64,000 bases of DNA from a bacterium (GTDB taxonomy: Bacteria > Hinthialibacterota > Hinthialibacteria > H5-UNCL2), in NCBI GenBank assembly GCA_015075175.1, contig JABTUV010000003.1:1-64000 (forward strand), written 5' to 3'. The notes beneath the pieces were generated by a model. The model searched no databases, was not told the origin of the DNA, and saw only the letters and a program-made list of their open reading frames with translations. Every line of letters starts with the position of its first letter. Position 1 is the stretch's first letter. This document shows, piece by piece, positions 17,098-27,058 of this stretch. The translations under genes were made by a program, and so were the position numbers.

Positions 17098-18896
17098 CGC
17101 TCATGGCTGCCGCGCCCGGCCGTCCGGGACCTTTCCGCCGCGCCATCGCCGCCGTGGCAGGCCCGTTTTCGGGTTGGTCCTTCTACCGCCGCGCCTTTGA
17201 CTTCGTGCGCCCCTACCGCGGGCTTCTGGACGTCTGCTTTGTGGCGACCATGCTGCTCTTTCTCATCTCGCTCGTGCCCGCCTGGTTCACCAAGGTGCTT
17301 CTGGACACCATCATCGTCGAGGGCGACGTGGCCAAACTGGACCGCATCTTCCAGTGGGTGATCCTCGTCTTCTTCATCGACCTGGGGCTGGGTTTCGCCA
17401 ACTTCTGGCTGTTCGTCAATCTTTCCGAGAAGCTGCAGCTGCAGGTCCGGCTCACGTTTCTGAAACACCTGCAGAAGCTCTCGCTGGCGGTATTGGACCG
17501 GTTCCGCGCGGGCGGATTGTCCTATCGGCTCCTGTCCGACACAGCGGCGGTTCCCGGCGCGGTCACCAGCGCGGTGGTCGATTTCACGCTTTATCTATTA
17601 ACCTTCGCCATCGTGGGCGGCATTCTCGTCTACTATCAGCCCAAGTTGACGCTCTTCTGCTTCCTTCTTATCCCGGTGCATATCGCCACGCTGGTCGCCT
17701 TCCACGGGCCGGTGCGACGCTGGAGCATGAAGCTGCGGCGCGAGAGCGAATCGGTCTCCGGCGACCTGATCGAGCTCTTCGGCGCCACCCGCCTGGTGCG
17801 CGCGCTGGGAACCGAGGGCAAAGAGCACGACCGCATGGCCGACCGGCTGGACCTCCTGCGCCGCTGGTCGGTCAAAAGCAACCTGCTCGTCAAGTCCTCC
17901 AACCTGGGCGCCAACACCGTGGCCAACTTCTGGAGCTTCTTCGTCCTCTGGTACGGCGGACGACTGGTGATGGCGGGCGACATGAAGGTGGGCGAGCTGA
18001 TGTTCTTTCTCATGCTGCTGCTGCGCCTCCTGTCGCCGATTTCGGGCATCACCTACCTGTTCCTCGGCTTCCAGGACACGATCGTGGGCATCGCGCGCGT
18101 TTACGAAGTGCTGGACATGCCCGAGGACACGCCGGAGTGCGGCGAGCCGGTGGACTTGCCCGTGGTCGAGGGGCGGGTGGAGTTCCGGTCGGTGACGTTC
18201 GCCTATCCCAGCGGGCAGGAGGTGCTGCACGACCTCTCATTCCGCATCGAGCCGGGAGAGACGGTTGCGCTGGTAGGACGAAGCGGGGCGGGGAAGACGA
18301 CCGTGGCCAACCTGTTGGCCCGGTTTTACGATCCGCAGTCGGGTGCGGTGCTATTGGATGGGGTGGATTTGCGGCGGCTGTCGCGGACTTGCCTGCGGCG
18401 CTCCATCGGGCTGGTCTTGCAGCAGGATTTCATTTTCAGCGGGACGATCTACGACAACATCGTGTGCCGGCTGCCGGGCGTTTCGCGGGAGGAGGTGATG
18501 GCGGCGGCGCGGGCGGCGCGCGTGGATGAGTTCGCCGAGCGCCTGCCCCACGGCTACGACACCTGGGTGGGCGAGCGGGGGGTGACGCTCTCGGGCGGCC
18601 AGCGCCAGCGCATCGCCATCGCGCGCGCGTTACTGCGCGACCCTCGAGTCCTCATTCTCGATGAGGCCCTCTCCGCCGTGGACATGGAGTCCGAGGCTGC
18701 CATTCAAGAGGCGCTGGCCGAGGTCATGCGCGGCCGCACGACGCTCGTGATCGCCCATCGCCTCTCGACCATCCGCGCCGCCGACCGGATTTTCGTCATG
18801 GAGGACGGGCGCATTCCGGAGACCGGTTCGCACGAGGAACTTCTGGCGGCCGACGGCCTTTACGCGCGCATGCACGAAAGGATGGTGCGGCTATGA
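17094..18896 (+). CDS. ABC exporter (fused permease-ATPase)
   Basis: GTG 17094 overlaps the preceding TGA; ATG 17103 is an alternative start. The 600-residue protein is a half-transporter: membrane domain about residues 35-330, then the nucleotide-binding domain with Walker [10 protein letters not shown] (near 395), Q-loop LQQDF, signature LSGGQRQR (near 499), Walker [10 protein letters not shown] (near 519) and the switch His in IAHRLS. This is the MsbA/McjD exporter type, which dimerises and pushes lipids or peptides outwards. There is no N-terminal C39 peptidase domain, so it would not cleave a leader itself. In this operon it is the likely exporter for the product of the upstream enzymes. 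A lipid flippase role cannot be excluded. Confidence 0.88.
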   Translation: MTLMAAAPGRPGPFRRAIAAVAGPFSGWSFYRRAFDFVRPYRGLLDVCFVATMLLFLISLVPAWFTKVLLDTIIVEGDVAKLDRIFQWVILVFFIDLGLGFANFWLFVNLSEKLQLQVRLTFLKHLQKLSLAVLDRFRAGGLSYRLLSDTAAVPGAVTSAVVDFTLYLLTFAIVGGILVYYQPKLTLFCFLLIPVHIATLVAFHGPVRRWSMKLRRESESVSGDLIELFGATRLVRALGTEGKEHDRMADRLDLLRRWSVKSNLLVKSSNLGANTVANFWSFFVLWYGGRLVMAGDMKVGELMFFLMLLLRLLSPISGITYLFLGFQDTIVGIARVYEVLDMPEDTPECGEPVDLPVVEGRVEFRSVTFAYPSGQEVLHDLSFRIEPGETVALVGRSGAGKTTVANLLARFYDPQSGAVLLDGVDLRRLSRTCLRRSIGLVLQQDFIFSGTIYDNIVCRLPGVSREEVMAAARAARVDEFAERLPHGYDTWVGERGVTLSGGQRQRIAIARALLRDPRVLILDEALSAVDMESEAAIQEALAEVMRGRTTLVIAHRLSTIRAADRIFVMEDGRIPETGSHEELLAADGLYARMHERMVRL

Positions 18897-19972
18897 GGCG
18901 CCCCGTACCGCCGCCCCGCGCAGACGGAGTACAGGCTTCAGCCTGCTCTCTGCCGGTATGCGCAGTACCCCGCGATACGGCCTTCTGCCTACTCGGGGCA
19001 TGGCGCTGCGCAACTACGCTCATTGCCACACGGCTGCCTTTGTCGGGCGCAGCACGCTGCGCAACTACGGCGCTGGTCGTGACGCTGTGGCTCCTTCCCG
19101 GCGCAGCACGCGGCGCAACTACGGAGGCGGGGGGGATCGCCTTCGTGCAGCGCGTCGAGGAGGGCTGGCAGTTGTGCGTGGCGGCCACGCCCGAGGCGCC
19201 GATCCGCCTGCTTACCACCGATCCCGACGAGAAGCGCGACCCCGCCTGGTCGCCGGACGGCACGAAGCTTGCCTATGCCACGCATCGCGGGGAAGTCTTC
19301 GTGCTGGAGCTGGAGAGCGGCGGCCGCAGCAAGGTCGCGGGGGCCGGGCACGGATTTTTCGCCCAGCCGGTCTTTCTGCCGCACGGCCGGGCCCTCGTCA
19401 TGGTGCGTTACATCACCGCGCCCGCCGACGACAGCGACCTGTGGACCGTCGAGCTGGGAACGGGCGCCAACGTTACGCCGCGACTCTATTACGCCGGCGA
19501 GGGCATGGAGCATTTCCCCGCCGTGGGCGCCGCCGACAACGCGCTCTTCTTCAGCCTCTATGATCCCAAGCGGGATAAGCCGCCCGTGATCGAGGAGTTG
19601 ATCCGCATGGACCTGACGACCCAGAAGAGCGAGCCGCTCACGCAACTGTCCGCCGACAGCCGTCGGCCCGCCGCCGATCCGGCCGGCGGCCGGCTGGCGT
19701 TTTCCACCAACAAGGGCGGCAACTTCGACATCTGGCTCATGGATCGCGATCGGCAATGCGTCCCGCTGGTCGAGCATCCCGCCAACGACGACCATCCCAG
19801 CTGGTCGCCGTCCGGGGAGGAGATCGTCTATGAATCCACGCGCGACGGTTTGCCGCAGTTGTGGATCGTGAACGTAAAGACCCGGGCCGTGCGCAAGCTG
19901 ACGGCCGGCGACAACCAGGAACGTGAACCGGCGTGGTGGTCCGGCAAGGCCGCCGGCGACGCCGCGCCGTAA
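18893..19972 (+). CDS. PD40/TolB-like beta-propeller protein; repeats inserted in the 5' end
   Basis: ATG 18893 overlaps the exporter stop. The first 75 codons are built from interspersed DNA repeats (GGAGTACAGGCTTCAGCC at 18927 and three GCGCAACTACG units up to 19124), giving the odd peptide pattern GAWRCATT, GAARCATT, GAARGATT. A hydrophobic stretch (ALVVTLWLLPGAARG) inside this zone may serve as signal peptide. The mature part has PD40 blades: DPAWSPDGTKLAY, HPSWSPSGEEIVYES, SRRPAADPAGGRLAFS, REPAWW. Such propellers lie in the periplasm or on the surface and mediate binding, as in TolB. No catalytic domain follows. It belongs to the same operon by overlap. Confidence 0.8.
   Translation: MRRPVPPPRADGVQASACSLPVCAVPRDTAFCLLGAWRCATTLIATRLPLSGAARCATTALVVTLWLLPGAARGATTEAGGIAFVQRVEEGWQLCVAATPEAPIRLLTTDPDEKRDPAWSPDGTKLAYATHRGEVFVLELESGGRSKVAGAGHGFFAQPVFLPHGRALVMVRYITAPADDSDLWTVELGTGANVTPRLYYAGEGMEHFPAVGAADNALFFSLYDPKRDKPPVIEELIRMDLTTQKSEPLTQLSADSRRPAADPAGGRLAFSTNKGGNFDIWLMDRDRQCVPLVEHPANDDHPSWSPSGEEIVYESTRDGLPQLWIVNVKTRAVRKLTAGDNQEREPAWWSGKAAGDAAP
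18925..19124. repeat. Cluster of interspersed repeats within a coding 5' end
   Basis: 18925-18947 carries CGGAGTACAGGCTTCAGCC, present inverted at 60735-60757. Then three units ending in GCGCAACTACG follow at 18997-19022, 19043-19072 and 19097-19124 (core GCGCAGCACGCTGCGCAAC). The same core occurs inverted at 53009-53036 and, in part, at 60670-60690. Confidence 0.75.
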
Positions 19973-19985
19973 GGAGGCATACGTG

Positions 19986-21088
19986 ATGAACAAGAGATTA
20001 ATTGCAGGCCGCACGCCGGTGCTTTTCGCGGTCTCTGCGCCGTCATGGTCCCGTCGGCGCGGGCCGATCTCGTGGGCCAGGTCGGTTTCGACAAGCAGCT
20101 GTTCAATCCCAGCCAGGGCGAGTCCATCGTCATCCGCTACGAGCTGACACAGGCGGCCAAGGTGACGCTTACGCTGCACGATCCCGACGGCCGCCTGATC
20201 CGCACGCTCGTGTCGGGGGCGTCGCAACCCGCGGGACTTCAAATGGCGACCTGGGACGGCAAGGACGACGCGGGGGTCGTCGTTCCCGACGAGGCCTACT
20301 ATCCGGTCCTGCGCGTGGAAGGCGCGGACGGCGGGAGCGTCACGCTGGATCCCAGCCAGGACTCGGGCGGCGAGATGCTGACGGGAATCGAAGCGAGTTA
20401 TGACGCGGCGCGCGGCGTGGTCAAGTACGTCCTGCCCGAGAGCGCGCGCGTGCGCGTGTTGGCCGGCATCGCCGACGGGCCATTGCTCGCAACCGTGATT
20501 CCCAACCTGCCGCGTCCCGCCGGCCTCTGCGAGGAACCCTGGAACGCCATGGACGACTCGGGCAGGATCAAGGTCACCGAGCGGAGCGGCTGGCAACTGC
20601 GAGTGGAGGCGTTCCGCCTGCCGCGTTGGGCGATCCTGGCGCAGGGCAATGCGGGCGCGAAGTTCACCGATTACACGCTGGCTTCCATGCGCAAGGGCGG
20701 GTCGGAGCCGCCCGGGCACCAATTGCTGGCCCTGGCGCGCAAGCCGCGCGTGGTCGGGAGCGAGCGCCTCTCGCCCTTCGCCTCCCAGTCGCGCATCCTC
20801 GACCAGCCCCCGCAGTTCAACGTCGCGGTCGTCGGAACCAAGGAGGCGCCCGAGATCGAGGTCGCCCTCGATCCCCTGACCGCCTCGCTTCTCAACGAAG
20901 TGCGCTTCGAGGTCGTCTTTTATCTGGACTTCAAGCGCATGGGGGAAGAGGAACAGGCTTATTCACCCATGCGCTTCGCCGTTCCCACCGGATCCGTCGC
21001 CGCCGGCCGCCATTGGCTCACCGTCAACGTGGCCAGCCTGACCGGCCAATTGGGAACGCAGACGCTCGAAATCGAAATCGACAAGTAA
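19986..21088 (+). CDS. Secreted FlgD-like Ig-domain protein, one frameshift in the signal peptide
   Basis: An AAGGAGG lies at 19971-19977 before ATG 19986. Translation starts MNKRLIAGRTPVLFAV, and a frameshift near 20035 is needed to reach the frame that continues AVMVPSARADLVGQVGFDKQ and runs to 21088. The FlgD Ig-like domain shows VTLTLHDPDGRLIRTLVSG and ATWDGKDDAG, matching the FlgD-like repeats at the C-terminus of the giant protein at the start of the window. A second beta-rich half (residues about 150-350) has no name I can give. This kind of protein is usually extracytoplasmic and acts as a structural or sorting module. Same operon, 13 nt after the propeller gene. Confidence 0.75.
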
Positions 21089-21106
21089 CGAAAGGGGAGC
21101 GGTGAC

Positions 21107-22110
21107 ATGAATAAGAGCTTAAGTTACCACCGCATGATGTGGGTCGGAATGGCGGTCGTTTTCCTGGGCGGGGCGGCCTTCGCTTCCACCGTGTCGCTGG
21201 GAATCGACGGCGGGGGGGTGCAGCCGGGCGCGCCGTTCTATCTCAACGTGTCCATCGACGAGGGCACGGACCTATACGCGGCGCTGTTCGATCTGGTGTA
21301 CGACGGGGACTTCTTCGAGCTGGTGGACACCAATCCGGCGCTGTCGGGGGTGCAGCCTGCGCTGGAGCTGGGACCCCTCTTGACGCCGGGCGGCTCGCCC
21401 ACGCCGCTGTCGGCGGCGGGACGCGACGAGCTGGACGCCGGACGCGCCGTTTTGGCCGTGTGCCGGCAGAGCGCGCCCGCTGGCGTCACCTTCAGCCAGC
21501 CAGCGCGCTTCTGCGTGTGCAACTGGTCGCCAAGAAACCGGCGTCTCCCGCATCGACTTCTCCGCCAACCATGCGCGACCTGCAGAACCAGAGCATTCCG
21601 GGAACCGTCTGGGTCGGCCTGGACATCGTCTCGACCAGCGGCGAGAACACTCCGCCCACGCAGCCGGTCATCGCCATTTCACCGTCGCAGCCCATGACCA
21701 ACCAGAACCTGGTTGCTACCATCGTGACACCCAGCGTCGATCCGGACGGAGACACGGTGACGTACACCTATGCCTGGTTCAAGAACGGCGCCCCCGCGGG
21801 CGTCAGCGTGAATACGGTTCCCGCCGCCAATACCAGGGCGCTGGAAGTGTGGCTGTGCCGGGTGACGCCCTCGGACGGCAAGATCAACGGCCCGGCGGGC
21901 ACGGCTTCCGCGACCATCGGCTACATCGGGGACGTGAATCGGGACTTCAAAGTGGACCGGCAGGACCTGCTCCTCTTGTCGTTTTCCTGGAATCGGCAGG
22001 CGCCCGATCCGCTCCTGCATCCCTTGGCGGACCTGAACCTGGACGGCAGTTGCGACGCGGCGGACCTGACGCTCCTGTGGGACGAGACTACGCACGGCCC
22101 GACGCCGTAA
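21107..22110 (+). CDS. Cohesin-like and dockerin-like secreted protein, frameshifted
   Basis: ATG 21107 follows GGGGAGCGGTGAC and starts a signal peptide (MAVVFLGGAAFAS). The next 130 residues look like a cohesin fold (PGAPFYLNVSIDEG, ALFDLVYDGDFFELVD). Two or three indels at about 21500-21580 change frame; the corrected sequence reads ETGVSRIDFSANHA. A PKD/cadherin-like segment follows (SVDPDGDTVTYTYAWFKNG), then two dockerin type I calcium loops at the C-terminus (GDVNRDFKVDRQDLLLLS and ADLNLDGSCDAADLTLLWD). Cohesin plus dockerin in one protein suggests self-association or assembly with other cohesin-bearing surface proteins. It is the last gene of the operon. Confidence 0.75.
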
Positions 22111-22141
22111 GGCGTTTGTGCGACACCGGGTGCGTGTCGTG

Positions 22142-22229
22142 TGGAGTGCGGCTGCTGGCCGCCGCTGGTGAGAGGGCTTCGCAAGCAGCCGCAGACCAGA
22201 TCATAGCGGCCGCAAGCAGCCGCACTCCC
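22142..22229. repeat. Inverted-repeat element between convergent genes
   Basis: GGAGTGCGGCTGCTGGCCGC at its left end is mirrored on the right by GCGGCCGCAAGCAGCCGCAC, giving a long foldable structure. A small hairpin (CGACAC / GTGTCG, 22121-22139) lies just before it, 10 nt after the operon stop, and might help end transcription, although no T-run follows. The GGAGTGCGGC arm recurs at about 52775, 53035 and 60696. Confidence 0.7.
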
Positions 22230-22317
22230 CAACGCGGCCTTCTCAAGGGGGATCGCGGGTGCACCGGCCACCCTTTTGAGTACATGAGGGTGGCACCCGG
22301 CTGAGCTTGCCGGTCCG

Positions 22318-23415
22318 TCATCCTCCCAATTCTCGAATCGAGACGGCCGAGCCCGTACTCGCGTCGAAGAAGAAAGCCGAATCCGGCTGGAACGTTACGA
22401 ACAGGCGCTCGCCCGGGGCGGGTGCAGGTCCGCCGGGCGCGCGCATCAACCACGTGGAGCCGAACGCCTCGATCTTCCAGGTCCCCTCCCCGCCATGTTC
22501 CCGCGACTCGATGAACCGCGCCGGTACGGTCCCTTCGCCTCCGTCAGCCGGCGTGATGCGCTGCGGCGGGACGGCCAGGATCACCTCGCGCCCGTCCCTG
22601 CATCCGGCGCGAGGGGCGGACAGCGGAAGGCGGCCCTCCGGACAGGAAAAAAAGCCGGCGCCGTCGTCCATCGCGAGTCGGCCTGCGCGGATGTTCGCGC
22701 GCGGCAGACCCAGAAATTCAGCCACGAAGAGGCAGGTGGGTTGCGCCAGGAGGTCAGCCGGCGCGCCGACCTGCACGAGCCGGCCGTCGCGTTGCAGGGC
22801 GATGCGTTGCCCCAGCGCCAGCGCTTCGCGGCGATCGTGGGTGACGAGCAGCATGGTCGTGTGTGCGCGGGCGTGCAGGCGGAGCAGTTCCTCGATCAAC
22901 TCCTCGCGCAGGGGCGCGTCCAGGTGGGAGAGGGGTTCATCCAGAAGGAGGACCTCGGGCCGGCGGGCCAGGGCGCGTCCCAGCGCCACGCGCTGCGCCT
23001 CGCCGCCCGAGAGCGTCCCCGGCCGCCGCGACAAGAGGTCGGTCAGCCCGAGCCATTCAGCCGCTTCCCGCGCGCGCCGCCGCCGCTCCTGCCGATTGAC
23101 GCCGGCCAGTCTCAGGCCGAATCCCAGGTTGTCTTCGACCGTGAGATGGGGATAGAGGGCGGATTCCTGAAAGAGCATGGCCACGCCGCGGCGATGCGGA
23201 GGACTGCCGTCCACGCGCCGGCCGCCGATGTGTACTTGTCCCGCATCAGGCTTCTCCAGGCCGGCGATGAGGCGCAGGAGCGTGGTCTTCCCACAGCCGG
23301 ACGGTCCCAGCAGCACGACCCGCTCGCCGTCGCGGACGGAAAGGCTGAAGTCCACGACCGCCGCCGGCCCGCCGCGATAGGCCTTGGAAAGCCCGGTAAG
23401 AATCAGTTCCGCCAT
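22318..23415 (-). CDS. ABC transporter ATPase, MalK/UgpC type with TOBE-like tail
   Basis: The start at 23415 gives MAELILTGLSKAYRGG; an upstream in-frame start at 23445 adds ten residues with no family support. About 365 residues. Walker A GPSGCGKTT, Q-loop LFQESALYPHLTVEDN, signature LSGGEAQRVALGRAL, Walker B LLLDEPLSHLD and the switch His in LVTHDR are all intact. The 130-residue C-terminal extension after the ATPase fits the regulatory TOBE-type domain of sugar or polyamine importers. No permease or binding-protein gene lies nearby, so it probably serves transporters encoded elsewhere. It is convergent with the long + strand operon. Confidence 0.88.
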   Translation of the reverse strand: MAELILTGLSKAYRGGPAAVVDFSLSVRDGERVVLLGPSGCGKTTLLRLIAGLEKPDAGQVHIGGRRVDGSPPHRRGVAMLFQESALYPHLTVEDNLGFGLRLAGVNRQERRRRAREAAEWLGLTDLLSRRPGTLSGGEAQRVALGRALARRPEVLLLDEPLSHLDAPLREELIEELLRLHARAHTTMLLVTHDRREALALGQRIALQRDGRLVQVGAPADLLAQPTCLFVAEFLGLPRANIRAGRLAMDDGAGFFSCPEGRLPLSAPRAGCRDGREVILAVPPQRITPADGGEGTVPARFIESREHGGEGTWKIEAFGSTWLMRAPGGPAPAPGERLFVTFQPDSAFFFDASTGSAVSIRELGG

Positions 23416-23510
23416 GCCGCCCGCCTGCACCTCGATGGGCGCCAATTGTCCTCAGCCATCTCGTCCGCGTCAAGCATCCAGGAGGGTAAACTTCGGGGCT
23501 ACTTTTCTAT

Positions 23511-23539
23511 TTGAGAAATAATCTCATCTGGTGTAAAAC
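23511..23539 (+). promoter_or_regulatory. Possible sigma70-type promoter
   Basis: TTGAGA (23511-23516) and TAAAAC (23534-23539) are spaced by 17 nt in a locally AT-rich stretch, about 70 nt ahead of the next + strand start. The match is moderate and unsupported by other evidence. Confidence 0.35.
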
Positions 23540-23606
23540 TGTGCACACGATCGCAGTTGATGGAAGTGCACCAGATTCGATGCCATACGCGCGGAGGATG
23601 AATCAA

Positions 23607-24146
23607 ATGCCCGTTAAGAAGGCGTGCCTCTTGCTCTTGCTGTTGGCGGCGTCGTCCGTCCCAAGTCTGTCCGCAACAGAACCACCGGCGGGCGCCGATC
23701 CGGCCGCTTGGGCGCTCTTGGAGAAATGGGCCGGCTCGGAATGGGTGCTTGATGCCAGCTGGTCGTCGGGCGAACCGCTCCGTGCGCGTTGCGTGTACAC
23801 GTGGGGGTTGGGCGGCAAGTTCCTCGCCTGCAAGACCTTTGTCTCCACCGGCACGTCGGAATATCAGCGTTATGAGACCGTGATCGCTTGGCACCCCGAC
23901 AAGAAAAGCCTGGTTTCCATCGACATGGCGTTCAATGGACATCTGAGCGAAACCGTCATGGAGTTGGTCGACAAGGACACGTTGCGGCAAGGGTACGTGG
24001 ATTACGTGCCGGGCCACGCGAGTCCGACGCGGCAGGAAATCTCGTTTCTTGATGACGACCACCATACCTGGAGGGTATGGGTGAAAAGCCGCTCGGGTGA
24101 GTGGACCCAGATCATGGATGGAGTCTGGCGGCGGGCCGAACGGTAA
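23607..24146 (+). CDS. Secreted lipocalin-like protein (DUF1579-like)
   Basis: ATG 23607 is preferred because GGAGG at 23593-23597 lies 9 nt upstream; earlier in-frame ATGs (23580, 23598) are less well placed. The signal peptide is MPVKKACLLLLLLAAS, cleaved near LSA. The mature 150 residues form a beta-barrel-like pattern: W.GSEWVLDASWSSGEPLRA, YTWGLGGKFLACKTF, YETVIAWHPDKKSLV, TWRVWVKSRSG, ending WRRAER. This is the general shape of DUF1579 or lipocalin-like proteins, often paired with a quality score of solubility but without known activity. It has its own promoter-like sequence and no operon partner. Confidence 0.7.
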   Translation: MPVKKACLLLLLLAASSVPSLSATEPPAGADPAAWALLEKWAGSEWVLDASWSSGEPLRARCVYTWGLGGKFLACKTFVSTGTSEYQRYETVIAWHPDKKSLVSIDMAFNGHLSETVMELVDKDTLRQGYVDYVPGHASPTRQEISFLDDDHHTWRVWVKSRSGEWTQIMDGVWRRAER

Positions 24147-24358
24147 CCGGGTCGATCCACGCCTGTCCCGTGCGGAAAAACCTGGCGGAGGGGACAGGAC
24201 GGCAATTGAACTTTTTATCGCCGGCGTCCAGGGCTGGGAAGCCGATCTGCGGCGGCGGCTGGATGACGGAAAGCATGTTCCCGAATGAGAATTCGACTGC
24301 CGCTCGCTGGACATCGGCCTCTCATTTTGTAGAGTGAACGCGGGCAGGCTAACGCTAA

Positions 24359-27024
24359 CTAAGTCGGAATAGCCTTTTGAAGGTTCTTCAGTTCCTCGAC
24401 GACAGCGCGGAGTTCGGCGAGGTCGGCGAGGGCTTCATCGGGACGCGGTACGCCGAAGCTGCGTAGGCCGGATCGGTCATGTGCCTGAGTAATCTCGCAA
24501 CATCGCTGAAACAGTTTCTGGAGTCGCTCGCAGTGAGTCACTGTAACCGCTGCGACGAGCCGCAAATCCTTGAGATTGATGTAGTCCCGGTGACGCACCA
24601 CGACCCCGCGAAAGACCCACTCTTCCACGGCCCGCTCGACTGTCGCCCGAAGGCCATCGTAGACACCGCAGATTCCCGCGTTGTAATTGTCGTCATTCCC
24701 GGCGTCGTAGTCAGCTTGTGTGGCGCGCGCATCCTTCTCTAACTGGTCGATTCGTTGCACGGTCTTTTGCGCGACCCACGGCAACCCATCGGCTACATAG
24801 CCGGAGTGAGTGCGGTTTGACTGAACCCGGCAGAGCGAGATGGGCACATCCAAATCACCCGCTCCGGACATCAAGTCGTGCAGAAAACGATGTCGTGCGT
24901 GAATACGACGACTTGCCGATCCTTGGCCTCTTCGACAAGGCGCTGGGCGAAGCAGCCTCGCCAGTGATGATCCAGTGAATTCACCGGGTCGTCGAACACG
25001 ATGGCCGACCGGCCCTGTTGCGTTGCGAGTTCTGCAAGGAACCCCGCAAGCGCGATGCACAGATGCTCGCCTTCCGAGACGATGGCCTCGACGGCCGCAT
25101 CGTGGGCACCGATGAGCTGAATCTTGTAGTACGACGATCCGAACTCTCCTGCCGCTGCCGCCAGCTCGACATTCAACCGGCGGACTCCTTGCTGCATCCG
25201 TTTGATTTCCGACGCGAAGGCATCCCGCAACTGGTCGGTAGCGTGCTCCTTCGCCAATGCCTTGCTCTTGGCGGTCACCTTGTTTGTCTTCGTCTCGTCG
25301 ATGCATTCCTTCAGCTTCTGAAGCTCTGCCAGCCGCGTCAGATGCTCCTTCACGTCGCCCAGGAGCGTGGCCAGCCATTCGCGGGCTTTGAGTTCGACTA
25401 GTTCCGCTTCGAGCTTCTTGCGCTCTTCGTCCTTTGCCGTTCGTTCAATTTCCTCAGCGGCCGTCGATTGCGCGCTGGCCACTGTATCCAATTGCGAGCA
25501 GATTTCATCGATGCCGGCGACCGTGACCAGACCAGCCATTTCCCAGTTGCCGCTCGACTTGGCGCCCTGAACGGTCCGCCAGCGTCGCAGGAGGGCCGCC
25601 AACGCCAAGCGTGTGCGCTTGTGAAGCGCGGCATCGGCGACCCCTACGTCCTGCAATTGTTCGCTCGTCGCTTGATTCCGCAGCGGCAACGCTTCAATTA
25701 CGCCCGTCGCCGAATCGAGCGTATGTTTCGCCATCGCCGCCTGCTTGGCGGTGTCATCGGAGACGAACTTCTCAAAGCGTTGCAGACGATCCTTCGCGGA
25801 GTCCGCCAACGGCTGCTGACAAAGCACGCAAACCGCGTCGTCCCCGACAATGACCGGAAACTCACGGTTAGGGTAGGCCACGGCGGAATACCGCCGAGCC
25901 GCATCCCAGAGTTCACGCCAGACATCTTCGCCGACCCCAGTCAAAGGATCGTCCGAGAAGTTCACCTTGGCGGCAACTTCAGCCGCCTTCGCCTTGAGAT
26001 GGAATTCGCCAGCCAGGCCGCGCAACTTACTGAGGGCCTCATCCGACAAGAGACCAAGTCCCTGCCGAAGCGTGGCTGCCAAGACGCCGATGCGCCGGCT
26101 CCGGTTTCGCAGTTCCTGCGCTTGCTTCGCGGGATCGTTTGCCAACAGGCCGGGCAGATCCTTGAGCCGCTGCCGTTCTGCATCGTTCAGGGACGCCAGC
26201 TTGTCCAGGGCCGCAACGTCGGTCTTGACACTCAGCGACTTGAGCAGCTTACCGACAGCCGTGGTCCCGGTCGCTTGCGGCGATTGCAGGAATTTCGGGC
26301 GGATCGCTTCCAGCTTCTTCCGTTCCTCGTCAAGTCGCTTCTGCACGTCCTTGCAGACCGTGCCAAGTTTTGGCAACAGGTCCAGGCCCACCGGCGTGAA
26401 CGCGATATTGTGCTTGTCGCGGACGTGAACGGCGGCACACCTGTGTCGAAGAAGCTTCACCGATCCCAGGGCCTCGACCGGGCGCTGCCCATCGACCCAC
26501 TGCTCCGGCTTCTGTTCCTTTCCATCAAGCGCGTACGTGATGACCGCAGTCGCCGGGGTGGATTTGGACCCGCCGACACCCAGTATATTCGGAAGGATCG
26601 GCGCGCCGGTGCTCCGGGCACGGCACGCCCGCCGCAGAATTCGTCCGTAACCGCTTTTCCCAGAACCGTTGTAGCCGAAGACGACGGTAAGACCCGTCGG
26701 GGCGAACTTGAGTTCCTGCGTCTGGTCAAGGGCGTTGACGTTCTCAGGTTCGGCGATGGAGCAGAGCGTCACCGCCGCCCCGGTGGCGGTCCCCTTCGGC
26801 ACGTCTTCGGGCCTCAGTGGGCGAAGCTCGGGCGCGTTCTCGACCTCCAAACCGTGCGCGTGCCTACAAAGTGCGACGAGTTCGCTGATGTCGTCCGCCG
26901 TCAGGTCGCAGCCTTCCACGATCCGACGCAAGGCATCTTGCTGCCAGCCAGGCAACGCCCCGCACCAGCCGACGATCTCGGTCAGGGCATTCGTGCCACG
27001 TCGTGTGATCGTTGATTCACTCAT
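24359..27024 (-). CDS. AAA-type ATPase with coiled coil and zinc-hook-like CxxC (defence-type), one frameshift
   Basis: MSESTITRRGTN at 27024 is preferred; MDTM at 27033 is possible. About 888 residues after joining two frames near 24885. Walker A is in VVFGYNGSGKSGYGRILRR, a form common in ATPases encoded beside restriction systems. Long charged helices follow, interrupted by VCVLCQQPL, a CxxC that resembles the Rad50/RloC zinc hook. A second helical part leads to Walker B IVFDDPVNSLDHHW and the switch VVVFTHD. The C-terminal 170 residues (YNAGICGVYDGLRATVERAVEEW) are seen in many RM-associated AAA proteins. RloC is a translation-disabling nuclease with this layout, but I cannot identify its nuclease residues here. 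It lies 35 nt downstream of res on the same strand. Confidence 0.75.
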
Positions 27025-27058
27025 GGTATCCATCCAATAGGTGTACTTCTCTTCCCAT

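Noticed and set aside
18997-19124. CRISPR-like array in the propeller gene
   Set aside because: Only three units, with unequal spacers that stay in frame; copies are scattered elsewhere in the window.
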